Assembly (NCBI RefSeq): GCF_000621165.1
Contig: NZ_JHZA01000018.1
Coordinates: 58,730-122,729, forward strand
Source: Enterovibrio calviensis DSM 14347
GTDB lineage: Bacteria; Pseudomonadota; Gammaproteobacteria; Enterobacterales; Vibrionaceae
Direction of reading: 5' to 3'
Length of the DNA stretch: 64,000 bases
Shown here: positions 45,631-53,589 of the stretch, one piece after another
Layout: every line of letters begins with the position of its first letter
How positions within the stretch are numbered: position 1 is the stretch's first letter
Translations under genes and position numbers: made by a program
Notes under the pieces: generated by a model
Told to the model about the DNA's origin: nothing
The model's input: the letters and a program-made list of their open reading frames with translations, nothing else
Databases searched by the model: none

Positions 45631-45728
45631 TTTCTGACATCAATACCAACCCTCATTACATCGGCGAAAAGCATCGAAGAAAAGCATCGACGCGAAACAT
45701 GTTTAATTCAAAGGGAGCTTTTCAATCC

Positions 45729-45763
45729 CCTTTAAACATGCAAAAATAATACATGTTTAAAGG
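45729..45763. promoter_or_regulatory. NsrR-like operator upstream of nnrS
   Basis: Perfect 12-bp inverted repeat CCTTTAAACATG/CATGTTTAAAGG with an 11-base spacer. The inner 23 bp (45735-45757) match the gammaproteobacterial NsrR consensus at about 17 positions, with ATG/CAT at the right distance. A further ACATGTTTAA half-site lies at 45698-45707. The dyad ends 23 bp before the nnrS start, so bound NsrR would block transcription until nitric oxide appears. Confidence 0.7.
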
Positions 45764-45786
45764 TTTTCTTCGCACAGGTAGATCTC

Positions 45787-46977
45787 ATGATGCTCAATAT
45801 TGTTGATAAGCAAAAAGAAGAACGGATCCCACCGGTGCTTCGTCTCGGGTTCAGGCCATTGTTTCTCATGGCGGGGATCTACGCCGTGTTTTCGATCGCG
45901 GTATGGGTGTGGCTATTTACCAGCGGAAGTCCATCGCCATTAAATGTTCCCACAATGTGGTGGCATGCCCACGAAATGTTGTTTGGCGTTGCAATGGCCG
46001 TGGTTGCCGGCTTTCTGCTGACTGCAGTACAAACGTGGACGGGCGTGAAAGGTACGTCAGGGGCAAGGCTCGCTTTTATTGTGATGCTTTGGCTGCTTGC
46101 GCGAATTCTGTTTTGGATTGATGTGCCATTGTCAGTTATCGCCATTGTTGATACCGCATTCCTTGCAATGACGGGCTGGGAAGTGGGGTATCGCGTTGTG
46201 GTAACCAAACGCTGGAGAAATCTCTTTTTCATTCCTATGCTGCTGGTGGCAGTGAGTGCCAATTTGGCAAGCTACGCCACCGTAAAAGGTATGCCACCAT
46301 TCTCATCCAACGCGCTGTGGCAGGCGATGTTGTGGTGGTTCATGATCCTAATTTCGGTAATGGGTGGGCGAGTTATCCCATTTTTTACCGCGAAGCGCTT
46401 TCAACTCGAATCGCCAAAACCACTTCTCTGGCTCGATATCTTGGCGATCCTTCCTCTATTGTTGTTGGCGGTCATGAGTTTCTTTCCTTTGCTTCCAGCA
46501 TTAATCAGCGCCGCTCTCATGGCCACGGCAGGATTAGCGCAAGCCTATCGTCTCTATCGCTGGCAGGGGTTGAAGTCGATGGGAGAGCCTTTAGTGTGGT
46601 CATTGCATTTGTTCTACTTGGCACTGCCTATCGGCTTGCTGGCGAAAGCAGTATTCATCAGTAACCCTTGGGTTTCACACACCTTGATTCATTTGTTTGC
46701 GATGGGAACCTTAGCAGGGGTCATCCTTGCCATGATTGCTCGCGTGAGTATGGGGCATACGGGGCGTGAAATTTACAAAGGCCCTAAGTTCAGATTCGCC
46801 TATGCCTCGTTGGTATTGGCCACGTTAGTGCGCGTTGTCGGAGCAATAGTTTGGCCTGAATATCTTCAAATATGGGTGATAATTGCCGGCATTGGTTGGG
46901 CGTTGGCATTTGGTGGCTTTGTGATGAATTTTGGCCCGATGCTCCTAAAAGCAAGGGTGGACGGACACCCCGGATAA
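45787..46977 (+). CDS. nnrS: NnrS family haem-copper membrane protein
   Basis: A 396-residue integral membrane protein with about 12 helices. Histidines expected for haem/copper are seen in MWWHAHEMLFG, WSLHLFYLA, HTLIHLFAMG and RVSMGHTGRE. NnrS protects cells against nitric-oxide stress and iron-nitrosyl damage. The NsrR-type operator upstream agrees with the role. Start ATG 45787; a second ATG follows at once. Confidence 0.92.
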   Translation: MMLNIVDKQKEERIPPVLRLGFRPLFLMAGIYAVFSIAVWVWLFTSGSPSPLNVPTMWWHAHEMLFGVAMAVVAGFLLTAVQTWTGVKGTSGARLAFIVMLWLLARILFWIDVPLSVIAIVDTAFLAMTGWEVGYRVVVTKRWRNLFFIPMLLVAVSANLASYATVKGMPPFSSNALWQAMLWWFMILISVMGGRVIPFFTAKRFQLESPKPLLWLDILAILPLLLLAVMSFFPLLPALISAALMATAGLAQAYRLYRWQGLKSMGEPLVWSLHLFYLALPIGLLAKAVFISNPWVSHTLIHLFAMGTLAGVILAMIARVSMGHTGREIYKGPKFRFAYASLVLATLVRVVGAIVWPEYLQIWVIIAGIGWALAFGGFVMNFGPMLLKARVDGHPG

Positions 46978-47064
46978 GCCACTTTCGTGCTTTTGTGGCA
47001 CGTCGCACTGCAATAAACCGTGATTGCGTCATACTATTGATATGATAATCAAGGAGTAATTCTC

Positions 47065-47862
47065 GTGTGTAGATGGCTGGCGTACCAAGGAAAACCGTGC
47101 TTTTTAGATGAAATGCTACACCAGCCGAATCATTCGTTGGTGATGCAAAGCATGGAAGCATCCAAAGCGGTGACGGCCGTAAACGCTGATGGCTTTGGCG
47201 CGGCTTGGTATGGTGAAAAGCCGACCCCAGCGCTGTATCGAGAAGTGCTTCCCGCATGGTCTGATGCCAATTTACGCTCTCTTGCCGAACACACTTGCTC
47301 GCACCGATTTATGGCGCATGTGAGGGCATCAACAGGCGCGAATACGTCCAGAGAGAATTGCCATCCGTTCAACGTGAAAAACTGGCTCTTTATGCACAAT
47401 GGGCAAATCCCTGAGTTTGAAAGAGTCCGTTACCAACTTGAGCGACAACTCGATGAACCTTGTTATTTAAAGCGCAAAGGCACAACGGATAGCGAGCTGA
47501 TATTTCTTCTTTTGATGCAGCATGGGTTAGAGCAAAACCCTAAATTGGCGTTAAGACGAGTGATTAGCATGATTGAAGCTGAGATGGCAAACAAAGGCAT
47601 CAATGATCAGCCTTTCAAAGCGGCATTGTGCATTAGTGACGGTCAGCAATATTGGGCGTTACGTTACGCCTCGTTTGGTACACCGCCAACCATGTTCTTT
47701 AAAGGCGTCGACAGCGGTGTTGTGCTTGCTTCTGAGCCGTTTGAGTTAGATAGACATGAGTGGAAAAGTATTCCTGCTCAGAGCTTTGTTGAAATGGTTG
47801 GTGAGCAAGTCACGGTGACAGAATTTCATCTTGCTCAGGAAACGCTTGATAGCACCGCTTGA
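47065..47862 (+). CDS. Class II glutamine amidotransferase, YafJ type
   Basis: A 265-residue Ntn-hydrolase. After a GTG start the second residue is C2 (MCRWLAYQG), the catalytic nucleophile freed by methionine removal; HVRAST, NCHPFN and FMHNGQI are the glutaminase motifs. No synthase domain is attached, so the amide acceptor is unknown. AAGGAG precedes the GTG. Confidence 0.9.
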   Translation: MCRWLAYQGKPCFLDEMLHQPNHSLVMQSMEASKAVTAVNADGFGAAWYGEKPTPALYREVLPAWSDANLRSLAEHTCSHRFMAHVRASTGANTSRENCHPFNVKNWLFMHNGQIPEFERVRYQLERQLDEPCYLKRKGTTDSELIFLLLMQHGLEQNPKLALRRVISMIEAEMANKGINDQPFKAALCISDGQQYWALRYASFGTPPTMFFKGVDSGVVLASEPFELDRHEWKSIPAQSFVEMVGEQVTVTEFHLAQETLDSTA

Positions 47863-47917
47863 ATATTAACGATGGCGGTGAGTTTATTTGGTGATTCAGT
47901 GGGACCTGTGAAAAGTA

Positions 47918-47940
47918 AAAGGGCGCAGCGTGCGCCCTTT
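47918..47940. terminator. Bidirectional terminator
   Basis: Stem AAAGGGCGCA/TGCGCCCTTT between two convergent genes. The outer A/T tracts make it work in either direction. Confidence 0.85.
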
Positions 47941-47956
47941 GAGTATTTGAAATGTA

Positions 47957-48727
47957 CTAAATGGCAATACCATAGGGTTGATAACCTTGCCATGCATGGT
48001 CATATAAAGCGCGGGATTCTTTTCGCAGCTTTTCAATCTTAGCCACTTCATATTGGCTCAAGTCGCGAGTTTCCAACGTCGCACTGCGCTCAATGGTTTG
48101 GATTTGTTCATAGTTTTTGTGTTCCTTGCCATTCTTAACGGCTGAAATAGCCTTTAGGTGCAGTTGAACTTCAGCAATCATTTTGCTCTCTGGCAAAGCA
48201 ACCAATACTTTGATATCTCGATAACCTGATGGACGAGGTGTGTGGAAACGATTGATGACCTCCATGGTTTTTGCTGACGCCGCAAGTTGCTCATATGCGA
48301 TGTTCAAGTCTTCTATTGAGTCTGTTTCCACAGTGATTCGAACAAGGTCAGTGAGGCGTGACACATCGCCATCAAGCTCTTTATCGACTTTTTCAGTTGC
48401 ACGCTCCAGTCCTTTCAATCCGGCGGACAACACGTTGCCGTTACTTTGTTTGGCAATGTTGGTAGCAAGTTGCTCTAGTTCAGCCTGAGCGGCTGGTGCG
48501 GCGGCATAAAGATCGGTTAAATCTGTATGCGGTTGTTCGATGGTTTTGGCGCGGAATGAAGGAATAGAGAATAGCTCTGAAAGGGTAGCTTCGTGGCTTG
48601 CTTGTGGCTGCTGATATGAAATGCTCTGGCTACTTTCGGGTACTTTTACGTCGAGTTGCTCAGCGTAAGCGGGTACACGAATCACCAGAATAGGAACGAT
48701 AATCAGCGCTTTAAACATTCTTCCCAT
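47957..48727 (-). CDS. Exported RelA/SpoT nucleotidyltransferase-like protein
   Basis: A 256-residue protein with a signal peptide (residues 1-22, cut after AYA) and a region resembling the RelA/SpoT synthetase fold: KVDKELDGDVSRLTDLVRIT (115-132), the GYRDIKV segment (168-174; compare GYRSIH) and AEVQLH (185-190; compare E-x-Q-x-R). The aspartate and glutamate that hold magnesium in active synthetases have plausible equivalents (D127 and E186). There is no hydrolase, TGS or ACT domain. ATP or GTP is not normally found in the periplasm, so the location makes the role puzzling: a secreted toxin, or a fold reused for another task. A GAGG site fits the ATG. Single gene. Confidence 0.7.
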   Translation of the reverse strand: MGRMFKALIIVPILVIRVPAYAEQLDVKVPESSQSISYQQPQASHEATLSELFSIPSFRAKTIEQPHTDLTDLYAAAPAAQAELEQLATNIAKQSNGNVLSAGLKGLERATEKVDKELDGDVSRLTDLVRITVETDSIEDLNIAYEQLAASAKTMEVINRFHTPRPSGYRDIKVLVALPESKMIAEVQLHLKAISAVKNGKEHKNYEQIQTIERSATLETRDLSQYEVAKIEKLRKESRALYDHAWQGYQPYGIAI

Positions 48728-49071
48728 CTAAATACCTCTGTTGGTTGAGGGTCACTCGGGTTGGTGTCCAGTGAGTGTCCACAACTTCATCATATCGACT
48801 GAAGATGAATGTTAGCTGAATGGAAGGTCGACGTTCGAGGGGGAGTTCTCAATCTGTGTTTTTACATGAGGCGCAGATCAAATAATGCAAACTATTATCC
48901 TGTTATTGATATTTTATATAGTTTATCTGTGCGTATATCCTCCATCGGTTGATTAATCACTCTGTATAAGTTTGTCAAAATTGCTGCGGTGGCGTTAACT
49001 TTATGTGATGACTGCTGTCGCTTGTTTCTTACCGGAAGCTCGTGGCGAACAATCAACATGGAGGACGTAAC
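48728..49071. other. Divergent promoter region, no gene seen
   Basis: This 344-bp stretch separates the exported RelA/SpoT-like gene from the 2OG dioxygenase gene. It is A/T-rich near 48880-48960. No operator that I recognise. Confidence 0.45.
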
Positions 49072-49707
49072 ATGTATCATCCAGACTATCTTATGCAGCT
49101 ATGTCATATCAGCGACCATGCTGTCAGAGAGTTAGAACCAACCTTTGATCATCTGCCAACTACCCCTTATGCCGATGGCCAGTACAGGTTAAGACGCTAT
49201 TCCATCGTGCAATGCCATGAAGGTGCGGTGCGCCACATGCCTCAGCATACCTTTGTGCAAAGTAAGACCATTAACCAGCATCAAGGCGGCGTCGTTCGTC
49301 AATTCGAAGATCTATCGACGCATGTGCTGCACTCAGAAGGCTTTTTCGAATTGTGTCGGCTGTTTAAAGACAACAACGAGCTGGACGATGAACAAGATAT
49401 TGAGATACATCAGATGAGGGTGATCACACTCAACGATATCACGCCGGTTTCACCGGAAGGTGTGCATCAGGATGGGTTTGATCATATTGCGATTGCTGCA
49501 ATCCATCGCCAAAACGTTCAGGGGGGCGAAATCCTTGTTTACAAGGACAAAGCGCAACAACCATTTTTCTCGTTGGCCATGAATGATGGTGATGTCGCAC
49601 TGCTAGATGATCATGCTGTTTGGCATAACGCAAACCCGATTCGCCCTATTAATCCTGCGCTCGTTGGGCATGTCGATCTCTTCGTATTAACAGCGAGAGA
49701 ACACTAG
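49072..49707 (+). CDS. 2OG-Fe dioxygenase family protein
   Basis: A 211-residue enzyme of the 2OG-Fe_oxy_2 family, which includes L-isoleucine 4-hydroxylase. The iron site is H132 and D134 (HQDGFDHI) with H185 (VWHNANPI), and a conserved arginine follows in IRPINP. These enzymes hydroxylate free amino acids. Start at ATG 49072 (MYHPDYLMQL) with an excellent GGAGGA site. Confidence 0.85.
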   Translation: MYHPDYLMQLCHISDHAVRELEPTFDHLPTTPYADGQYRLRRYSIVQCHEGAVRHMPQHTFVQSKTINQHQGGVVRQFEDLSTHVLHSEGFFELCRLFKDNNELDDEQDIEIHQMRVITLNDITPVSPEGVHQDGFDHIAIAAIHRQNVQGGEILVYKDKAQQPFFSLAMNDGDVALLDDHAVWHNANPIRPINPALVGHVDLFVLTAREH

Positions 49708-49830
49708 TCGCACAATGGAAAGAGTGGGCAAAGTAATTGCTTTTCCACTCTTTTTTCTTCCACTCTGTCCGGAAAATCGACAGAGTTAGGTTACAATAAA
49801 ACCAATGTGAACTTACCGTCTCGTTGTCTA

Positions 49831-51219
49831 ATGCCAAGCTTATCTAAATCTGCTGCTATTGCCACTGCCTTGCTTGCCCCATTTTGTTGGGGTAATACTG
49901 ATGCTCAAAACACGTCGACTCACAATACACCGGTTGTTGAATCCGAATCATCTTCGACTGACAGTGTCGATTCTCTGCGATTAAAGCGAAGTGAAAACTG
50001 GGGTATTGCTGCCACGGTAAGAACGGCGGGCGTCCCTTTTACTGAAGGCGGAAGTTCCAATGTCTCTAGCTTTGTTCCCATGATGTTTTATGAAGACGAA
50101 GCATTTTTCATTAAAGGAACAGAAGGCGGGATCCGTTTGTGGGAGGAAGGCGATTGGCGTGCCAATGCGATTCTTCGCATGCGTTTTATCGATTTACCTA
50201 CCGCGGTACAAAATGACATTGGTGGCGACACGGGTGATTTCGGTTTTCAGCTTAAACGTCAGTTAGGTGATGGCTGGTTTGCAGATATCGATCTGTTGTC
50301 CGATAAAGAATATCGCTTTCATGGTATCGCAACGCTTGGAAAGCAATGGTCGACTGACAATGCCGATTTTGAAGCAACCTTGTCAGCGCGCTATAAAGAT
50401 GCCGACTTTAATAGCTTCTATTATGGGCTGTCAGAATACAGGAATGAAGGCGAGCATATAGGCGCAGGGGTCGATGTGAAAACAGGTATGAATGTGCGTT
50501 ATCACGTGTATTCGAACCTGTACTTGGTGGGTGCTGCCTATGCGACGTACTTTGATGAGAATGTTCGACACGCTAAAACCATAGATACAGATTGGCAAGG
50601 TGAGGTCTTCGCGGGCTTTGGCTTCTTTAATGATAATAAGCGCCATGGAAAGAAAGATATTTCAACACGACCATACTGGCGACTGGCTCACGGTTGGGCG
50701 ACGCCATCAAATATCGGTGAAATTATTGCGGGCGATTCACAAAAAGACCCGTATGGAAACACACTGACGTCCTTGTTCTATGGGCATCCTCTCAGTGATT
50801 CCTTGTTTGGCATTCCTTTGGATATTTACCTTACCCCTGGTGTCGTTTGGCACTGGAGTTCGGATGTTCAAGCTTCGTCGTCAGAGTACGTGATGGCGAT
50901 TAAAGCCTTTTACACGTTTGATTGGCCCACTACATGGCGTCTCGGTGTGGCAGAAGGGTTGTCCTATGTGAACAACATCACGCATGTAGAACGATCAGAA
51001 ATGGAACGCAAAGGGTACGAGCCTAGTCATCTTCTTAACTATATAGATTTATCACTAGATGTGAATGTGGGTGATTTGGTGGGCAAAAAGAGTTGGAACA
51101 ATCTCTGGCTTGGGTATTCCATTCATCACCGCTCTGCGATCTTTGAGAAAGCGAGCCAGTTTGGGCGAATCAAAGGCGGCAGCAACTACAACACCATCTA
51201 CTTACAAATGGATTTCTAG
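49831..51219 (+). CDS. MipA/OmpV family outer membrane protein
   Basis: About 462 residues: signal peptide (MPSLSKSAAIATALLAPFCW), a short Ser/Thr-rich linker, then a beta-barrel of the OmpV family ending in a C-terminal phenylalanine (YLQMDF), as required for outer-membrane insertion. Motifs such as GIAATVRTAGVPF, the NIGEIIAG stretch and PYWRLAHGWATPS fit. The family includes MipA, which scaffolds murein enzymes, and OmpV, an osmotic-response protein of vibrios; the size is above the usual 250-280, nearer the larger MipA-like group. Start uncertain between GTG 49807 and ATG 49831; neither has a good ribosome site. Confidence 0.8.
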   Translation: MPSLSKSAAIATALLAPFCWGNTDAQNTSTHNTPVVESESSSTDSVDSLRLKRSENWGIAATVRTAGVPFTEGGSSNVSSFVPMMFYEDEAFFIKGTEGGIRLWEEGDWRANAILRMRFIDLPTAVQNDIGGDTGDFGFQLKRQLGDGWFADIDLLSDKEYRFHGIATLGKQWSTDNADFEATLSARYKDADFNSFYYGLSEYRNEGEHIGAGVDVKTGMNVRYHVYSNLYLVGAAYATYFDENVRHAKTIDTDWQGEVFAGFGFFNDNKRHGKKDISTRPYWRLAHGWATPSNIGEIIAGDSQKDPYGNTLTSLFYGHPLSDSLFGIPLDIYLTPGVVWHWSSDVQASSSEYVMAIKAFYTFDWPTTWRLGVAEGLSYVNNITHVERSEMERKGYEPSHLLNYIDLSLDVNVGDLVGKKSWNNLWLGYSIHHRSAIFEKASQFGRIKGGSNYNTIYLQMDF

Positions 51220-51271
51220 CGAAACCGTTGGCGTTTTCGCTGGGTATTACTAATCCAAATGCCAGACAATA

Positions 51272-51296
51272 AAAACGGGCGATAAGCCCGTTTTTT
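51272..51296 (+). terminator. Terminator of the OmpV-like gene
   Basis: AAAACGGGC-GATAA-GCCCGTTTTTT, 53 bp past the stop; works in both directions against the convergent gene. Confidence 0.9.
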
Positions 51297-51314
51297 GTGT
51301 CTGCTTATCAGCCA

Positions 51315-51791
51315 TTACGCCGTGTAGGGCAAGTACCCTGTGAAACCGACGATTTTCCAACCTGATGGCGTTTGTTTCAGATAATAAAGCGTTTGCCATT
51401 TCAGGGTTTCAGGCTCTTTACCAACAACCTGTATGGTGCCATCGAACTGCTTACGGGCAATGGCTTTTCCATCTTTCACTTCAATTTGTTCAAGCGTGGT
51501 CAGCGTATGAATCGCGTCTTCGAGTGGTTCAGCATATTCAGTATCAAGGCTGGCTCTCGCCGCTTCTAACCATGAATCGCGGTAATCATCGAATCGAGAG
51601 AAGGCAAGGTTCCAGTTTCCTGGGTCTTGATCAAACCCTGCGTTAACAGCGAAAAACTCTTGTTCGAGAAAGTCGTTCTCAACCATTGACCAATCCGCTT
51701 GGGTGTAAGCCTTAATATCTTTGGCTACCAGCATGTCCCAAATTTCTGCGCGGTCAGAATCTTTACCCAAAAATGGATTGCTTTTAATCAC
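51315..51791 (-). CDS. Hypothetical protein, possibly NTF2/SnoaL-like
   Basis: A 158-residue cytoplasmic protein. The pattern of helices followed by strands (AKDIKAYTQADWSMVENDFL, then WQTLYYLKQTPSGWKIVGFTGYL, the latter given here only by its ends WQTLYY and GWKIVGFTGYL) recalls the NTF2/SnoaL cone fold, in which a small molecule sits in a pocket. Function unknown. Reasonable codon use and conserved ending suggest a real gene. Confidence 0.65.
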   Translation of the reverse strand: MIKSNPFLGKDSDRAEIWDMLVAKDIKAYTQADWSMVENDFLEQEFFAVNAGFDQDPGNWNLAFSRFDDYRDSWLEAARASLDTEYAEPLEDAIHTLTTLEQIEVKDGKAIARKQFDGTIQVVGKEPETLKWQTLYYLKQTPSGWKIVGFTGYLPYTA

Positions 51792-51930
51792 TTATAACTC
51801 CAAATGAAGGAATGTTAGATGCGTCATGAAACGGGATTTTTAGACAAAAGAAAATGACGGTTTTATCAGGCTGAGAGGGAGATCGATATTCACTCTGCGG
51901 AGAGGTGAAAAAAAGGGCGGTTTGCCATAA

Positions 51931-51967
51931 AACAAAACGCAGTGCGATGGCCGCCCTGCGTTTTGTT
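51931..51967 (-). terminator. azoR terminator
   Basis: Perfect 12-bp inverted repeat AACAAAACGCAG/CTGCGTTTTGTT with a 13-base loop, just past the azoR stop; the minus strand side runs into TTTT-containing sequence. Confidence 0.75.
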
Positions 51968-51981
51968 AGCAGTCGTGAAGC

Positions 51982-52572
51982 TTAAGACATCAGAGCTGAA
52001 AGTTCGTTGGACGCTTGTTGGAATGACTCGGCGGCAGGGGCTTCACCCATCGCAAGCGCTTCACTATAAACAAACTCAATGTCAGTGATGCCGACAAAGT
52101 TCAATAACGTGGTGAGGTAGCCCGTGATATGGTCACGCGATGTGTCTTTGTGCAAACCACCACGTGTGGTCACAACAATGGCTTTTTTACCGGTAAGCAG
52201 ACCTTTTGGCCCTTGCTCTGTGTAGGCGAATGTAACGCCAGCACGAGCGATAAGATCGAACCAGTTCTTCAGTTGAGTAGGCACAGTAAAGTTGTACATG
52301 GGCGCTGCAATTAGCAAGGTATCGCAGGCTTGGATTTCGTTGATCAATTGTTCAGACAACGCCAGAGCGTCTTGTTGACGCTGCGTTGGATTTTCCGCGC
52401 CACGTAAGCCAGCCATTATTTCGCCATCTAGCATAGGCACAGGGTGCGCTGCCAAGTCGCGCTCGATAACGAAATGGTCATTGCCTGACTGCTCAATCGC
52501 TCCGTCGATCAGTTTTGTTGAAGATGAAAATTCGCCAAGAATACTCGATTTCAAAACCAAAACACTTGCCAT
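51982..52572 (-). CDS. azoR: FMN-dependent NADH-azoreductase
   Basis: A 196-residue flavodoxin-like quinone/azo reductase. It starts VLVLKSSILGEFSSST (FMN phosphate loop) and has APMYNFTVPTQLKNWFDLI (given from APMYNF to FDLI) and TTRGGLHK, all standard for AzoR. It protects against quinone and thiol stress. Single gene. Confidence 0.93.
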   Translation of the reverse strand: MASVLVLKSSILGEFSSSTKLIDGAIEQSGNDHFVIERDLAAHPVPMLDGEIMAGLRGAENPTQRQQDALALSEQLINEIQACDTLLIAAPMYNFTVPTQLKNWFDLIARAGVTFAYTEQGPKGLLTGKKAIVVTTRGGLHKDTSRDHITGYLTTLLNFVGITDIEFVYSEALAMGEAPAAESFQQASNELSALMS

Positions 52573-52777
52573 TAGACGCTCCGTAGATTTTTTATAAAAT
52601 ACTGATTTCTTTATTGATGCAAACTATAAGCAAAACGTTGGACATGACAAAGCGCAAATTTCCGTCGCTATCGTTCGAATAAATTGAACAAGTTAAGATG
52701 TAGGGCTGGCAGGATTGGTGGGCTGGTCAGAAGTGAAGCCCAAAAGAGAAGTAAAATATAGATAGGCAGATAACAAA

Positions 52778-52800
52778 AAGGCTTCCCTTAGGAAGCCTCT
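52778..52800 (-). terminator. nrdJ operon terminator
   Basis: On the minus strand AGGCTTCC-TAAG-GGAAGCCT is followed by T4-G. It lies 23 bp past the nrdJb stop. Confidence 0.9.
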
Positions 52801-52822
52801 CTCTAGCAATACGCTAAGTGCA

Positions 52823-53521
52823 TTAACCGCACTTAGAATCGCCGCAGTTCAGACAAGTTTGGCAACCGTCTTTCACAATCACTGCTTTGTTGTGGCATTT
52901 GTAGCAAAGGGTCGCACTTGGCGGGAAACCGGTGTTTACAGGCTCTTCTTCCTTCACTTCTTCTTTAGCTGCGTTTTCAGCACGCTTAGCTTCAAGAAAT
53001 GCTTTTTGGTGCTCATCCATTTCAGGATTACGCAACATGCCGATTTTCATCAGGTGCTGTTCGATAACATTACCGATTTCAGCAATCAGTGATGGCACGT
53101 ATTTCCCTTTATTCCAGTAGCCGCCTTTTGGATCGAACACTGAACGAAGTTCTTCAACCAAGAACGTGCAGTCACCACCTTTACGGAACACCGCTGAGAT
53201 GATGCGTGTTAGCGCAACAATCCACTGGTAGTGCTCAAGGCTTTTGCTGTTGATGAAGATTTCGAATGGGCGACGGATTTCATGGTCCGTTCCTTCGTTC
53301 AACACCACATCGTTGATCGTGATGAACAGCGAATGCTCAGAAACGTGCTCAGGCGTTTTTAGCTTGTACGTGGTGCCAAGCAGGATTTCTGGACGTGGCA
53401 TTTCTTCATGCATTGTCTCGATGGTTGGCAGTTCTGGTACAAGCGCGACCGGTGCAACGTCAGCAGAGTCTTTGCTCTTTACTTTGTATGAAACAATTTT
53501 GCTTTCAATTTTACGTGTCAT
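52823..53521 (-). CDS. nrdJb: Class II ribonucleotide reductase, C-terminal subunit (NrdJb)
   Basis: A 232-residue protein encoding the part that in undivided NrdJ is the C-terminal end. It has a TSCPD-like middle (KSLEHYQWIVALTRIISAVF) and a zinc ribbon (CYKC...CQTCLNC), and ends in a CGDSKCG tail that carries the cysteine pair re-reducing the active site. Split class II enzymes (NrdJa plus NrdJb) are known from Pseudomonas aeruginosa, where both are needed. The gap to nrdJa is 68 bp. Confidence 0.88.
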   Translation of the reverse strand: MTRKIESKIVSYKVKSKDSADVAPVALVPELPTIETMHEEMPRPEILLGTTYKLKTPEHVSEHSLFITINDVVLNEGTDHEIRRPFEIFINSKSLEHYQWIVALTRIISAVFRKGGDCTFLVEELRSVFDPKGGYWNKGKYVPSLIAEIGNVIEQHLMKIGMLRNPEMDEHQKAFLEAKRAENAAKEEVKEEEPVNTGFPPSATLCYKCHNKAVIVKDGCQTCLNCGDSKCG

Positions 53522-53589
53522 AACGAATTACTTCTTTCATAGTGGATGGCTTGCTCTCAAGCCATCCCAACAATCTTATTCCGGTACGA

